Assembly: GCF_042747725.1 (NCBI RefSeq)
Contig: NZ_JBHZGO010000105.1
Span: 255,988 to 319,987, forward strand
DNA length: 64,000 nucleotides
Reading direction: 5' to 3'
DNA from: FACHB-T130 sp042747725
GTDB taxonomy: Bacteria; Cyanobacteriota; Cyanobacteriia; Cyanobacteriales; FACHB-T130
The notes beneath the pieces are model-generated. The model ran no database searches. It was given only the letters and a program-made list of their open reading frames with translations, and was not told where the DNA came from. Below, one piece after another: positions 27,001 through 36,214 of the stretch (position 1 is its first letter; each line of letters starts with the position of its first letter). The position numbers and the translations under genes were made by a program.

Positions 27001-27518
27001 CTGAACCCTTATTTTGGTTAGGACTATCGATTCTGCTGGTAGCGGTTAGCTTAGCCGCCGTCTTAGTATCGCTGCTACCAGCGGTGCAAGAATTAGCGCG
27101 GGCGGCTCGCAGTGTGGAAAAATTAGCGGATACGTTGAACCGAGAATTGCCCCCCACGCTGGAAGCAATTCGCCTGACGGGTTTGGAAATTAGTGACTTG
27201 ACAGATGATGTCAATGAAGGCGTCAAAAGCGCCAGTCAAGTCGTTAAACAAGTCGATCAAAGCATTAGCGGTGCTAAAAAGCAGGCTCAAAACGTGCAAG
27301 TTGGCACTCGCAGCGTCTTTGCAGGTGTCAAGGCTGCTTGGAAAACCTTCAAGCGTCCCACAGGGGGGCGCAGGTCAATCGATCGTTTGCCCCCAGAGCC
27401 AAGAAATGGTTTTGAGCCTCGTGGATACAGTGAAACTTCTTATCAAGACACTGACAGTGCCTCCACTTCTCATAAAAATTATGAGGAGTGGGAGTCGTTA
27501 GGCTCAGAAGATTATTAA
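26997..27518 (+). CDS. DUF948-type membrane-anchored coiled-coil protein
   Basis: GTG start within the GTGA overlap with the YtxH gene. One N-terminal membrane segment (about 4-25) is followed by long amphipathic helices (ELARAARSVEKLADTLNREL, and DLTDDVNEGVKSASQVVKQV), then a polar low-complexity tail. This is the DUF948 pattern. It forms a coupled pair with the YtxH-type gene and lies 5 bp before the rhomboid gene. Confidence 0.8.
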   Translation: MTEPLFWLGLSILLVAVSLAAVLVSLLPAVQELARAARSVEKLADTLNRELPPTLEAIRLTGLEISDLTDDVNEGVKSASQVVKQVDQSISGAKKQAQNVQVGTRSVFAGVKAAWKTFKRPTGGRRSIDRLPPEPRNGFEPRGYSETSYQDTDSASTSHKNYEEWESLGSEDY

Positions 27519-27523
27519 TATAG

Positions 27524-28192
27524 ATGCCGTTGAAAATACCAGCTATGAGAAAAAATCAGGGAAACTCAGAACCGATCGATTCTGCCACTGACTTGCTGCT
27601 AGAGGATCGTTCATCAAACCGCAGACGAAACAACCAATACAACGGTGTTTTTGCCCTGATTTTGATCAACCTAGTTATCTTTATTGCTGACCATATTCTC
27701 GGTCTTAATCTTAGAGGTTTATATCTCAATCATGCCAACCCAGCCTTATATCAATTCTTCACGGCGATGTTTTGTCACGCTAGCTGGGCGCACTTGTCGG
27801 GAAATCTGTTTTTTCTTTATGTCTTTGGTCGCTTAGTTGAGGAAGAGGAAGGAATCTTCGGGGTTGTCGCTTCTTACTTAGTCTGCGGACTGGGCGCTAG
27901 TCTAATGAGTTGGCTTTTCCAGCATGGGTCAATCTATTCTTTGGGGGCTTCCGGAGCCGTCTTTGGCTTATTTGCTGTCAGCGTGTTGATTAAGTTGAGC
28001 TGGAATTGGCGCAAAGTCGTGGAAGTGGTGATTCTGGGTCAGTTTGTGATTGAGCGAGTGTTCTTTGAATTTCAACAAACCGGGATTCAAGACGGGGTAG
28101 ACCATTTTGCTCACCTGGGAGGCGCTGTTGTAGGGGTAGCGCTGATTATGGGTTTGATGCGACTTGACCCAACCCGTTTTCGGAGAACGTAG
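27524..28192 (+). CDS. Rhomboid-family intramembrane serine protease
   Basis: A polytopic membrane protease of 222 residues; ATG 27545 is an alternative start. The core has six membrane segments. The catalytic serine lies in YSLGASGAVFGLF, the catalytic histidine in DHFAHLGGAVVG, and the oxyanion-side HASWAHLSGNLFFLYVFG motif is present. It is the last gene of a cluster of small envelope proteins and is followed by a terminator. Confidence 0.93.
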   Translation: MPLKIPAMRKNQGNSEPIDSATDLLLEDRSSNRRRNNQYNGVFALILINLVIFIADHILGLNLRGLYLNHANPALYQFFTAMFCHASWAHLSGNLFFLYVFGRLVEEEEGIFGVVASYLVCGLGASLMSWLFQHGSIYSLGASGAVFGLFAVSVLIKLSWNWRKVVEVVILGQFVIERVFFEFQQTGIQDGVDHFAHLGGAVVGVALIMGLMRLDPTRFRRT

Positions 28193-28219
28193 CCGTGCTG
28201 TAGACATCCCACAAGAGTC

Positions 28220-28268
28220 AGGGGTGATTTGATGCAACATCAAAGCTGACATTGAATCACCCCTCTTT
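28220..28268 (+). terminator. Hairpin terminator after the rhomboid gene
   Basis: AGGGGTGATT and AATCACCCCT form a perfect 10-bp stem with a loop of about 25 nt, followed by CTTTAT. Confidence 0.65.
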
Positions 28269-28322
28269 ATACTCTTCCCTCAGTCCTCAATCCTGACTCC
28301 TCACTCCTCAGCACTCACTCCT

Positions 28323-28414
28323 CAGGACTTACGCAACTTGCGCGACATCTGAGGGCAACCACAGGGGGATTGCCCCTACAAAACGCTATAGGTATAAGCT
28401 TTGCGTAAGTCCTG
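28323..28414 (+). mobile_element. MITE-like element, copy D
   Basis: A 92-bp element with perfect ends CAGGACTTACGCAA and TTGCGTAAGTCCTG, almost identical to copy B. It is embedded in a heptamer-rich tandem repeat tract, with CTCCT-type units on both sides. Confidence 0.85.
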
Positions 28415-28650
<236 letters not shown>

Positions 28651-28752
28651 AATGGGTGCCCCTAGACACTCGTTGTATTAAAATATGGTAAACAAGTGTA
28701 AAGAAATATTAGTTTACCTAACCCACTCACTTTTAAACAAACCGAACTGCCA

Positions 28753-29556
28753 ATGAAGCATCTTCCTAAACAACGAATTGTGGCATCCCTAGTCGCATTT
28801 TTCCTGGCTTTGTCGATTTGGGCGATCGCTCCCGTTGCTCATGCCTATAACAATCCCGACTTACTGCCGGAGACTCATACCCCAATCATTGACTTAGCCA
28901 AAGCCTTGACAAATATTCAGGAAGAGGCACTGGTCAAAAATATAGAGAGTTTTGAAGCAGAAACGGGCTGGAAGCTGCGGGTATTAACTCAATACGACCG
29001 TACCCCCGGTCTTGCCTTGAAAGATTACTGGAGCTTGGATAATAAAAGCGTGTTGCTGGTTGCTGACCAACGCGGCGGCAATATTCTCAACTTTAATGTA
29101 GGCGATGACGTTTATAAACTCATGTCGCGTACCTTCTGGATTGAGTTGCAAACGCGCTTCGGCAATCTGTACTTCGTGCGCGAAAACGGCGAAGACCAAG
29201 CCATCATTCAATCATTAGAATCTATTAAAACCTGTCTGCGTCAGGGCGGTTGCCGCGTTGTACCCGGACTGCCCAGAGAACAGTGGATTCTCACCCTGAT
29301 TACCTCCATTGTGGGCGGAATTATCTGCGGCTTTGCCGCTGTACCCCGCAAAAAGGGACAACTTTTTGCATGGCAGTGGGCTTTAATATTCTCTCCTTTG
29401 TGGGGAATTTTATTCATTGCCTTTGGCATCGGTCCCGTTGTCACTCGCACCTCGGAGTGGTTGCCCCTGTTTCGCAACTTCGCGGGTTTTTTCATCGGTG
29501 CTTTAGTCGCTTACCTGTCACCGATGATCGTTCAATCTTCTGCTCCGGAAACTTGA
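28753..29556 (+). CDS. TPM-domain (TLP18.3/Psb32-like) protein
   Basis: A 267-residue protein with a signal peptide (about 1-32, ending ...VAHAYN). A TPM domain covers about 36-165, with PIIDLAKALTNIQEEALVKNI and WKLRVLTQYDRTPG. Hydrophobic segments follow in the last 100 residues (about 178-196, 208-226 and 240-260). Plant TLP18.3 and cyanobacterial Psb32 relatives take part in photosystem II repair. Assignment to Psb32 itself is likely but not certain because paralogues exist. Confidence 0.85.
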   Translation: MKHLPKQRIVASLVAFFLALSIWAIAPVAHAYNNPDLLPETHTPIIDLAKALTNIQEEALVKNIESFEAETGWKLRVLTQYDRTPGLALKDYWSLDNKSVLLVADQRGGNILNFNVGDDVYKLMSRTFWIELQTRFGNLYFVRENGEDQAIIQSLESIKTCLRQGGCRVVPGLPREQWILTLITSIVGGIICGFAAVPRKKGQLFAWQWALIFSPLWGILFIAFGIGPVVTRTSEWLPLFRNFAGFFIGALVAYLSPMIVQSSAPET

Positions 29557-29853
29557 AAAAATCCGTCAGCGGCTAGAGCATTTCCAGGCTTTGCCTGAGA
29601 ATGAGGGCAAGAGGCAAGAGGCATCCCCTCGCACCTCTAGCCCGGAAAAAGCTAATATAGCAATCCTATTTGATTTGTCAGATATTTTTTTAACGAACTG
29701 CAAACATCCCTGCATAAAGGAAGAAGAAAATTTCATAAAATCTTTCTCTCTTCCTTTGTGTCTTTGTGGTTTAATAACACTCTTTTGGTTTTCACAAATC
29801 ATTTCGGACTGCTAGCTGGTAAGCTGATAGCTAAAAGCTGAAAGCGAATCGCT

Positions 29854-30483
29854 ATGGAATGGCACGTAACGGATGCCCAAAGTTTGGCAATCATTGACCG
29901 AGAAATTGGCGACCACATCTTCTCACCAGCGGAATTTGAGATTGTGCGTCGGGTCATTTACGCAACCGCTGACTTTGAATATCGGTCTTTAATTCGCTTT
30001 TCTGAGAGGGCACTCCAAGCTGGCGCAGCCGCTTTGGCAGCTCGTAGCACCATTGTGGTAGATGTACCAATGGTGCAAGTCGGCATTAGCCCCACGATCC
30101 AAAATACTTTTGCTAATCCAGTGTATTGCAGTATGGAAGCCCTGACGCGGCCCCAAAAAGACAAAAGCCGCGCTGCCTGGGGAATTGAAACCCTCGCCAG
30201 ACGCTATCCAGAGGGAATCTTTGTGGTAGGTCAGGCTCAGACGGCTCTCATTGCCCTGGTTGAGCTAATTGAGGCAGAAGAAATTCGACCGGCATTGGTG
30301 ATTGGCACGCCTTCGGGATTTGTGGATGTGGATGTCGCCAAGGCACGGCTGAAAGATTCGCTAGTTTCTCACATCCGAATTGATGGACGCAAGGGCAGTG
30401 CGGTGGTGGCAGCGGCGATTGTCAATGGTTTAGTTGACTTGGCATGGCAAGCTTATGGGCAGGATACGAATGGTGTCGGCTAA
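29854..30483 (+). CDS. cobH: Precorrin-8X methylmutase
   Basis: Cobalamin pathway enzyme moving the C-11 methyl group to C-12 (CobH/CbiC). The protein is 209 residues. Typical blocks are AQSLAIIDREIGDH, the ADFEYRSLIRFS stretch with VVDVPMVQVGI, VVGQAQTALIALVELI, VIGTPSGFVDVDVAK and the C-terminal IRIDGRKGSAVVAAAIVNGL. No other cobalamin gene and no cobalamin riboswitch is seen next to it. Confidence 0.95.
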   Translation: MEWHVTDAQSLAIIDREIGDHIFSPAEFEIVRRVIYATADFEYRSLIRFSERALQAGAAALAARSTIVVDVPMVQVGISPTIQNTFANPVYCSMEALTRPQKDKSRAAWGIETLARRYPEGIFVVGQAQTALIALVELIEAEEIRPALVIGTPSGFVDVDVAKARLKDSLVSHIRIDGRKGSAVVAAAIVNGLVDLAWQAYGQDTNGVG

Positions 30484-30531
30484 GGGCAGGGAGCCAGGGA
30501 GTTAGCCATTAGCCATTAGCCGCTTCTCAAT

Positions 30532-31236
30532 TCAAGGGCGACGCGATCGCCTACGCTTAGGAGTACGATTTTCAGGATAAGGAGCATCATCAGTGTCCTG
30601 TAACTGACGACTGACATCCTCAAAAAAGTCCCGCCGCAGATAAGGATAATCACTCACCCAGAGGTTCTGACTGGGAATATAAATGTCTGTCACCTTGGCA
30701 ATCCGACCCAGGTCTTTTTGATTAGACAGCACTACCATCTCAGCAACTTGACCGGGTTTAACTGCTTTATGAATGCGGCGCAGCGGTACTTGCATCTGTG
30801 TCGTAAATCCGGTTTCATCCCCAACTTCGATGTTCAACCGACGCTCTCTGTTTTCAACAATCACCAGCTGCCCGCGATTGTTGACGGTTTGCTCTTCGCC
30901 AATCAACTCTTCAGAAACAAAGATATCCACTACTTCACCCCGCCAAAATCCACTGTAGGCGTAGCGGCGATAGGAAGCATTCCGCAGACTTGCCCAATAG
31001 ACGGGTGCCCACAACCAGTAAAGACCCGTAATGATTCCCAGGAAGAAGGTGATCCCGCTCAAATCCTCACCCAGCAAAAACTTGCCGACGAGTAAAACCA
31101 CCACCACAGCTACTACAGAAATTAGCAATCGCTTTAAAAAGTCTGGGAACTTGCCCCAGCAGTAAGCATACTGGGGGCCAGTGGCAATCTGGGGAATCAA
31201 GTCTTCAAATTTCTGGCGCGTTAATGGGACTAGCAT
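30532..31236 (-). CDS. Conserved membrane protein, 234 aa
   Basis: ATG 31236 is preferred to the TTG three codons earlier. Two hydrophobic segments (about residues 38-55 and 63-85) are followed by a mainly soluble beta-rich domain (about 100-205) and a basic Arg-rich tail. Relatives in cyanobacteria and plastids are sometimes labelled as phosphate ABC transporter permeases, but no ABC permease motif is present. It lies 84 bp after dapB in the same direction. Confidence 0.75.
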   Translation of the reverse strand: MLVPLTRQKFEDLIPQIATGPQYAYCWGKFPDFLKRLLISVVAVVVVLLVGKFLLGEDLSGITFFLGIITGLYWLWAPVYWASLRNASYRRYAYSGFWRGEVVDIFVSEELIGEEQTVNNRGQLVIVENRERRLNIEVGDETGFTTQMQVPLRRIHKAVKPGQVAEMVVLSNQKDLGRIAKVTDIYIPSQNLWVSDYPYLRRDFFEDVSRQLQDTDDAPYPENRTPKRRRSRRP

Positions 31237-31319
31237 ATTGTTCAAAAGCGAATTGCTAATTGAAGGATTGAAGGATGGCTAATTGTTTAAGAGCAGTCCT
31301 TCGATTAGGGATTAGCTAC

Positions 31320-32150
31320 TTATAGTATCTTTTCTAACCCATAGACTAGAGATTTGAGCTGGAGAACTTTGCGGATGGCGAGAAGAACACCAGGCATATA
31401 GCAAGACCTATCTGAAGTATCGTGGCGCAGGGTATAAATTTGACCCGGTGCCCCAAAAATCACTTCTTGGTGAGCGATGAGACCGGGTAAGCGAACGCTG
31501 TGGATGCGAATCCCCTCATCGGCTTGGCTGCCTCTGGCACCGGGTAGTTTTTCGGTTTCTTTTACCATCGGTGGATTGTAGGTTTTACCCAGTTCGGCTA
31601 ACATCTGGGCAGTCTGAAGGGCAGTACCGCTAGGGGCATCGGCTTTTTGGTTGTGGTGTAACTCGATAATTTCAACGTGGTCAAAGTATTGGGACGCCTG
31701 GACAGCTGCCTGCTGTAGTAATACCATGCCAATGGAAAAGTTGGGGATAATCAGGGCACCCGTGCTGGCTTTGTCGGCAAATTCAGCAAGCTCTTGGATT
31801 TGCTGTGGGCTAAGTCCGGTTGTGCCAACGACAGGTCGGATGCCGTAAGCGATCGCACTCCGCACGTTGTCATAAACTGAGTCGGGATGAGTAAAATCTA
31901 CCATGACGCCCAGCTGTCTTTCCTGGGTCGCTAGCACCAGCATCCCTTGTAAGTCACTCACAATGGGCACTTCCAGGGGTTCGCAACCCGCTACTTCTCC
32001 AACGTCTTTACCCTGGTGTTCCAAAGTGCGATCCACTGCCCCCAGCAAAGTCATATCATTTGCTTGAGCAACGGCTTTGACGACTTCGCGACCCATTTTG
32101 CCAGCCGCACCGTTGACGACAACGGGAATCGGATACTGTTGATTTGCCAT
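31320..32150 (-). CDS. dapB: 4-hydroxy-tetrahydrodipicolinate reductase
   Basis: Lysine and diaminopimelate pathway reductase. The protein is 276 residues. The nucleotide-binding motif is near the N-terminus (VNGAAGKMGREVVKAV), followed by the substrate-domain signature ELHHNQKADAPSGTALQTA with the catalytic His and Lys. VDFTHPDSV and IPNFSIGMVLLQQ are also typical. It is probably the first gene of a short unit with the following membrane protein gene. Confidence 0.97.
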   Translation of the reverse strand: MANQQYPIPVVVNGAAGKMGREVVKAVAQANDMTLLGAVDRTLEHQGKDVGEVAGCEPLEVPIVSDLQGMLVLATQERQLGVMVDFTHPDSVYDNVRSAIAYGIRPVVGTTGLSPQQIQELAEFADKASTGALIIPNFSIGMVLLQQAAVQASQYFDHVEIIELHHNQKADAPSGTALQTAQMLAELGKTYNPPMVKETEKLPGARGSQADEGIRIHSVRLPGLIAHQEVIFGAPGQIYTLRHDTSDRSCYMPGVLLAIRKVLQLKSLVYGLEKIL

Positions 32151-32418
32151 GATTTAAGAATACCCTTCTCGACAAGCGCATTCTAGACCAAGAAGGGCTT
32201 CCCACGATGACTGAATTGGGCGATCGCGCAGATATTCTTGGCAATTCTCATTCTGTCTCAAACACTGCTTGCTGGAACGACTTGGGATACAGCAGTGGCT
32301 TTCTCTGGCTCTAAGTCATATAACTTATTAAAACTTATTTTCAATAAGCTATACTCCACATCAGAGGGACTTTCTGTTTAAAAGTCTCAATTTTAGTTTA
32401 TTCAGCGGTTATAAAACA

Positions 32419-32715
32419 ATGTCATTTCCCAAAAATTCGCCCACCTATGAACTGGGAAAGTTTGGCAGTAAAGCCGATGCCACTTCTGCAAAAATAGAGA
32501 ACAAACAAGATAAGACTGACGCCGCGTCTCTCGATTCGGCACTCTTCTGTAACCTCGACAGGAACGGGTCAGCGGAGCATTCCACTGTTAAAAATCAAAA
32601 CATCCCGTTTGCGGAGAGTATCGTCCCGACCTATTTTGAAGATGAAGACCCGGAACGCACGCCAGAACGATGGTGGAAGAGACGGCAATGCCAAGGATTG
32701 ACCGGGTTTTCTTAA
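32419..32715 (+). CDS. Hypothetical protein, 98 aa
   Basis: A short, polar, probably disordered protein with a Trp-Arg-rich C-terminus (PERTPERWWKRRQC). No family is recognised. It is convergent with DUF427 across a perfect hairpin, which is consistent with a transcribed gene. Confidence 0.5.
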   Translation: MSFPKNSPTYELGKFGSKADATSAKIENKQDKTDAASLDSALFCNLDRNGSAEHSTVKNQNIPFAESIVPTYFEDEDPERTPERWWKRRQCQGLTGFS

Positions 32716-32732
32716 ATTAGTTCTAGGCGCAG

Positions 32733-32761
32733 TAGGGTTGTACAGCATCTGTACAACCCTA
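32733..32761. terminator. Bidirectional hairpin between convergent genes
   Basis: A perfect 13-bp stem, TAGGGTTGTACAG and CTGTACAACCCTA, with a 3-nt CAT loop, placed between the stop codons of two convergent genes. It lacks a T-run on either side. Confidence 0.65.
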
Positions 32762-32768
32762 GCAAATA

Positions 32769-33263
32769 CTACCAGCCCCAGGTTCCTGGCTCACCCTTGA
32801 ATGGGCCAACAATATCGCTGGTAATCCAACCGCCGTAGAAACCTCCAGGTTGCGGCTGCACTTGTTCTCCATCGACCAAACAAACATCCATCATCTGGGG
32901 ATAGAAAGCGAGATAATCCTTGATGCTGGCGAAGTTTGGTGTGGGATTGGGATAACCCCAAGCGGCATTAGGTGCCTGTTTGTCACCAACAACGACTGTG
33001 TAGTAGACAGCACCTCCCTTCCACTCGCAAAACGATCCCTGAATGCTTCGCACCAGGTATTCCATCTTGATATCTAGCGGAGGAATGTAGTAGACAGGTG
33101 GGTGGCTAGTTTCCAGTACGCGCTTAGCCCGCTGGGTATCGACAATTGTGACGCCGTTGAAGACGATCTGGATGTACTTGGATGATTCCTCAAGACGCGG
33201 GGGACGAGGGTAATCCCATACTGACTCTTGACCGGGGCCGGGTGCAATGCGATCGCGTTCCAT
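32769..33263 (-). CDS. DUF427 domain protein
   Basis: A 164-residue protein with the DUF427 pattern: IQIVFNGVTIVDTQRAKRVLE, then HPPVYYIPPLDI, CEWKGGAVYYTV, and AAWGYPNPTP. It is cytosolic, with a small beta-barrel-like fold; the function is unknown. It is convergent with the 98-residue gene. Confidence 0.9.
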   Translation of the reverse strand: MERDRIAPGPGQESVWDYPRPPRLEESSKYIQIVFNGVTIVDTQRAKRVLETSHPPVYYIPPLDIKMEYLVRSIQGSFCEWKGGAVYYTVVVGDKQAPNAAWGYPNPTPNFASIKDYLAFYPQMMDVCLVDGEQVQPQPGGFYGGWITSDIVGPFKGEPGTWGW

Positions 33264-33757
33264 GCTGACTTTTTCTGCTGTAAAATCATACTCGCTATTC
33301 TAGATGTGCTGCGCTTGTCGCTTCGCTGATTGTTGTAGCTGGCGGTAAGAAACGCGAGAAGCCGTGTATAGGAGCATACAAAAAGAGCGATCGCTCCACG
33401 AGAAATTTTCGCTGAATCTGACTTCTAGTACAGGCACCTGACAAGATGTGCAAGGAATAATAAAGCTTAGGGAGCAATTCTCAGGGTGCTTACTTTGACA
33501 GTAAATAGCAGACAAAAGCGGTGGATATACCAACACAGTTCGGGTTAGATACTAAAAAACCAAAATTCCAGAGGACATATCCCTAAACAAAATACGGTCT
33601 GCTTAGCCGTATTTGGAAATCCCGCAACCCTCTGGAAAACCTTGCTATGAGCTATTTTCCCTCCTTTTAAAGAGGGCGAAGGAGAAATTTTTCCTTAGAA
33701 ACGCTGCTTGGGGCAATTAAGTATTTTGCATTGAAAAAATTAACCGAACCGTAGTGG
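33264..33757. other. Intergenic region without a supported gene
   Basis: Short open frames occur but none has a family resemblance or a ribosome binding site. One GCGATCGC-type site lies near 33388. It presumably holds the promoters of the divergent DUF427 and exchanger genes. Confidence 0.55.
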
Positions 33758-34789
33758 GTGGATGTGTTTGAATCCTTAACGCTGAGTATTAGTGTTTTTT
33801 TAATCGCCGCTGCGGTCATTGCCGTTGTGGGAACGACGATGGCAAGCACAGCGGATCGCCTAGCGGATGAAACGGGTCTTGGGGAAGCACTTATGGGTGC
33901 CTTGTTTCTCGGCGGTAGTACCTCTTTAGCAGGAATTGTTACCTCTGTTACCGCCGCTGCTGGAGGTCACGCCGAACTTGCCATCAGTAGTGCTTTGGGA
34001 GGTATTGCCGCCCAAACAGCATTTCTCAGTATTGCCGATCTTGCCTATGGTAAAGCCAACCTGACACACGCAGCTGCCTCCGTGCCAAATCTGATGCAGG
34101 CAACACTCCTAGTTGCTTTATTGGCAATTCCTCTTATGGCAATGTCTGGGCCAGATGTCAGTGTTTTTGGGATTCATCCCGCCTCGTTCCTAATCCCAGC
34201 TGCCTATATCTTCGGCTTGCGTTTGGCGGCTGAGGCTCAAACTACACCAATGTGGTGGCCTCGGCGTACTGCGGAAACGCAAGTTGACGAACCGAAGGCA
34301 GAGAAGTCCGGTGGTACCAGATTGACTGTGTTGTGGTTAAGGTTCGCTTTGCTGGCGGCGCTGCTTGCCGGTGCCGGTTATTTTGTGGCAGAAGCTGGAA
34401 TATCCATCTCTATGCACACCGGCCTTTCCGAAACTGTGGTAGGAGGGCTTTTTACCGCTTTGTCAACTGCCCTACCGGAACTGGTAACAACCATCGCGGC
34501 GGTGCGACGAGGGGCGCTGACGCTTGCGGTTAGTGGCGTTATCGGGGGAAATAGCTTCGATGTGATGCTGGTGGCGTTCTCTGACTTTGCTTATCGGCAG
34601 GGTTCGATTTATCATGCTTTGGCACAGCCTCAGATTTTTGCGATCGCATTGACGATTCTGATGACTGGCATTCTAGTTTTGGGCTTGTTGCGGCGGGAAA
34701 CTCATGGAATTGGAAATATTAGCTTCGAGAGTTTTCTGATTCTGCTCCTATACTTAGGTGGGTTTTCGCTGTTATTTTTTGGGGGTTGA
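33758..34789 (+). CDS. Sodium/calcium exchanger-like membrane protein
   Basis: GTG start (33758). About ten membrane segments in 343 residues, in two inverted halves. Each half carries an alpha-repeat-like motif: GEALMGALFLGGSTSLAGIV in the first, and VVGGLFTALSTALPELVTTI with VIGGNSFDVMLVAFSDFAY in the second. These are characteristic of the CaCA (Ca2+/cation antiporter) superfamily. Whether the transported ion is Ca2+ cannot be told. Confidence 0.85.
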   Translation: MDVFESLTLSISVFLIAAAVIAVVGTTMASTADRLADETGLGEALMGALFLGGSTSLAGIVTSVTAAAGGHAELAISSALGGIAAQTAFLSIADLAYGKANLTHAAASVPNLMQATLLVALLAIPLMAMSGPDVSVFGIHPASFLIPAAYIFGLRLAAEAQTTPMWWPRRTAETQVDEPKAEKSGGTRLTVLWLRFALLAALLAGAGYFVAEAGISISMHTGLSETVVGGLFTALSTALPELVTTIAAVRRGALTLAVSGVIGGNSFDVMLVAFSDFAYRQGSIYHALAQPQIFAIALTILMTGILVLGLLRRETHGIGNISFESFLILLLYLGGFSLLFFGG

Positions 34790-34970
34790 GCAGCTACCAG
34801 TGAGGTTTACTCTGCTAAATGAGTAATAATAATTTTGAGTTGTTAGAAAAATTTTTAACTCAAAATTAAGACGTGATTTCTCGGATCTATCTTTAAAAAT
34901 TCTTACCAATTACCAAACTTCCTCACATTTGATATCAAGCTGCCACTTTGAGTTTCGTTAATTTATTTTG

Positions 34971-35753
34971 ATGCGACAAAAAATTGCTTTTTACTTAGAA
35001 GACATTGAAACACCAACAGGAAAAATATTCAATCTTCTAATTACAGGAATGATTTTGCTTTCTTCAGTAATTTTTGTTGTTGAAACCTATCCGCTTCCAA
35101 ATCATGTCCGAATTAATCTTAATACTATAGATTTTTCGATTTTACTGCTTTTTGCCTGGGAATATTTGCTTCGTTTATGGTGTGCAGATAATAAAATTAA
35201 ATATCTATTCAGCATTTATTCAATTATAGACTTAGTAGCAATATTGCCATTTTTATTAGGAGTAGCAGACATCAGCTTTATCCGAGTATTTCGATGGTTT
35301 AGGATTCTGCGATTTATTCGATTTATAGAAGGTAAAAGCTTGTTTGGTCGCACCATTAATGAAGATGCAGAGATTTCGGCTCGAATATTATTTACTTTAT
35401 TAGCAATTATATTTGTTTATTCCGGCTTAATTTATCAAGTTGAGCATCCAGTAAATCCTAAAGTATTCGCTACTTTTTTGGATGCCGTTTACTTCTCTGT
35501 CGTCACAATGACAACGGTTGGATTTGGCGATGTGACACCGAGTTCAGAAGCAGGTCGCTTGATGACAGTCTTAATGATTTTGACGGGAATTGCTCTAATT
35601 CCTTGGCAATTGGGCGACTTGATCAAGCGATTGGTTAAAACAGCTAATCAGGTAGAAACCCTTTGTCCTACTTGCGGTTTATCATCCCATGATGCAGATG
35701 CTCGGTGTTGCAAAATTTGCGGAACTAAGTTGGAAAAATTAGCGGGTAGCTAG
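34971..35753 (+). CDS. Voltage-gated-like potassium channel with C-terminal zinc ribbon
   Basis: A 260-residue channel subunit from ATG 34971. A six-helix layout is visible, with an S4-like arginine-rich segment FIRVFRWFRILRFIRF (103-118), the pore helix and selectivity filter TTVGFGD (181-187), and the final inner helix. The last 30 residues carry CPTC (232, 235) and CKIC (247, 250), a small zinc-ribbon-like unit not present in most such channels. The gene is AT-rich compared with its neighbours. Confidence 0.9.
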   Translation: MRQKIAFYLEDIETPTGKIFNLLITGMILLSSVIFVVETYPLPNHVRINLNTIDFSILLLFAWEYLLRLWCADNKIKYLFSIYSIIDLVAILPFLLGVADISFIRVFRWFRILRFIRFIEGKSLFGRTINEDAEISARILFTLLAIIFVYSGLIYQVEHPVNPKVFATFLDAVYFSVVTMTTVGFGDVTPSSEAGRLMTVLMILTGIALIPWQLGDLIKRLVKTANQVETLCPTCGLSSHDADARCCKICGTKLEKLAGS

Positions 35754-35875
35754 TAGCAAAAGAAAGCGATCGCATTTGCGGCATATTGTGCTATCGTTGC
35801 CTAATTGGCGATAGTCCGGTAGAGCGATCGCGCTAATGATTCCTTTGGCTAACAGAGGGTAGGAGTGCGATCGCC

Positions 35876-36214
35876 TCAGCTATCTACAATAGATTGAATT
35901 TCTATCAGTGGTTGAATCTCTGTTTCAACTTGAGCCTCAACAAAAGGCGTATAAATTAGAATATCAGCTTGTATGGCTTCAAAGCTAACAACTAGAGAGT
36001 ATGGAACTTCAGCATATGGATCATTATTCCAACCTTCATGCCCTACTACTACAATACAGAATGCCTCTCTAAGATTATAAGATTTCACAAAAGCCCAATC
36101 TTTCTGAATTGTTCCTATACTTCTTGATACATTTTTGATTGTTTTATAATGCTTCTCTTTACCGAGAGTCCATGTAAAAAGTTCATCTCCCTTGTCAGCA
36201 TCTTCTGGCACATT
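35876..36214 (-). pseudogene. C-terminal piece of the S8 protease, downstream of an in-frame TAA
   Basis: About 112 codons that continue the protease frame without any shift: ...LAN, TAA (36215-36217), AAT, GTG, then PEDADKGDELFTWTLG. The GTG at 36211 could restart translation as a separate protein. The content (DWAFVKSYNLREAFCIVVVG, then YSLVVSFEAI) is compatible with the C-terminal domain of such proteases. One G-to-T change from GAA would create the stop. Confidence 0.7.

Noticed and set aside
29854..30483. Cobalamin riboswitch upstream of cobH
   Set aside because: I looked for the typical B12-box region in the roughly 300-bp spacer and saw nothing convincing.
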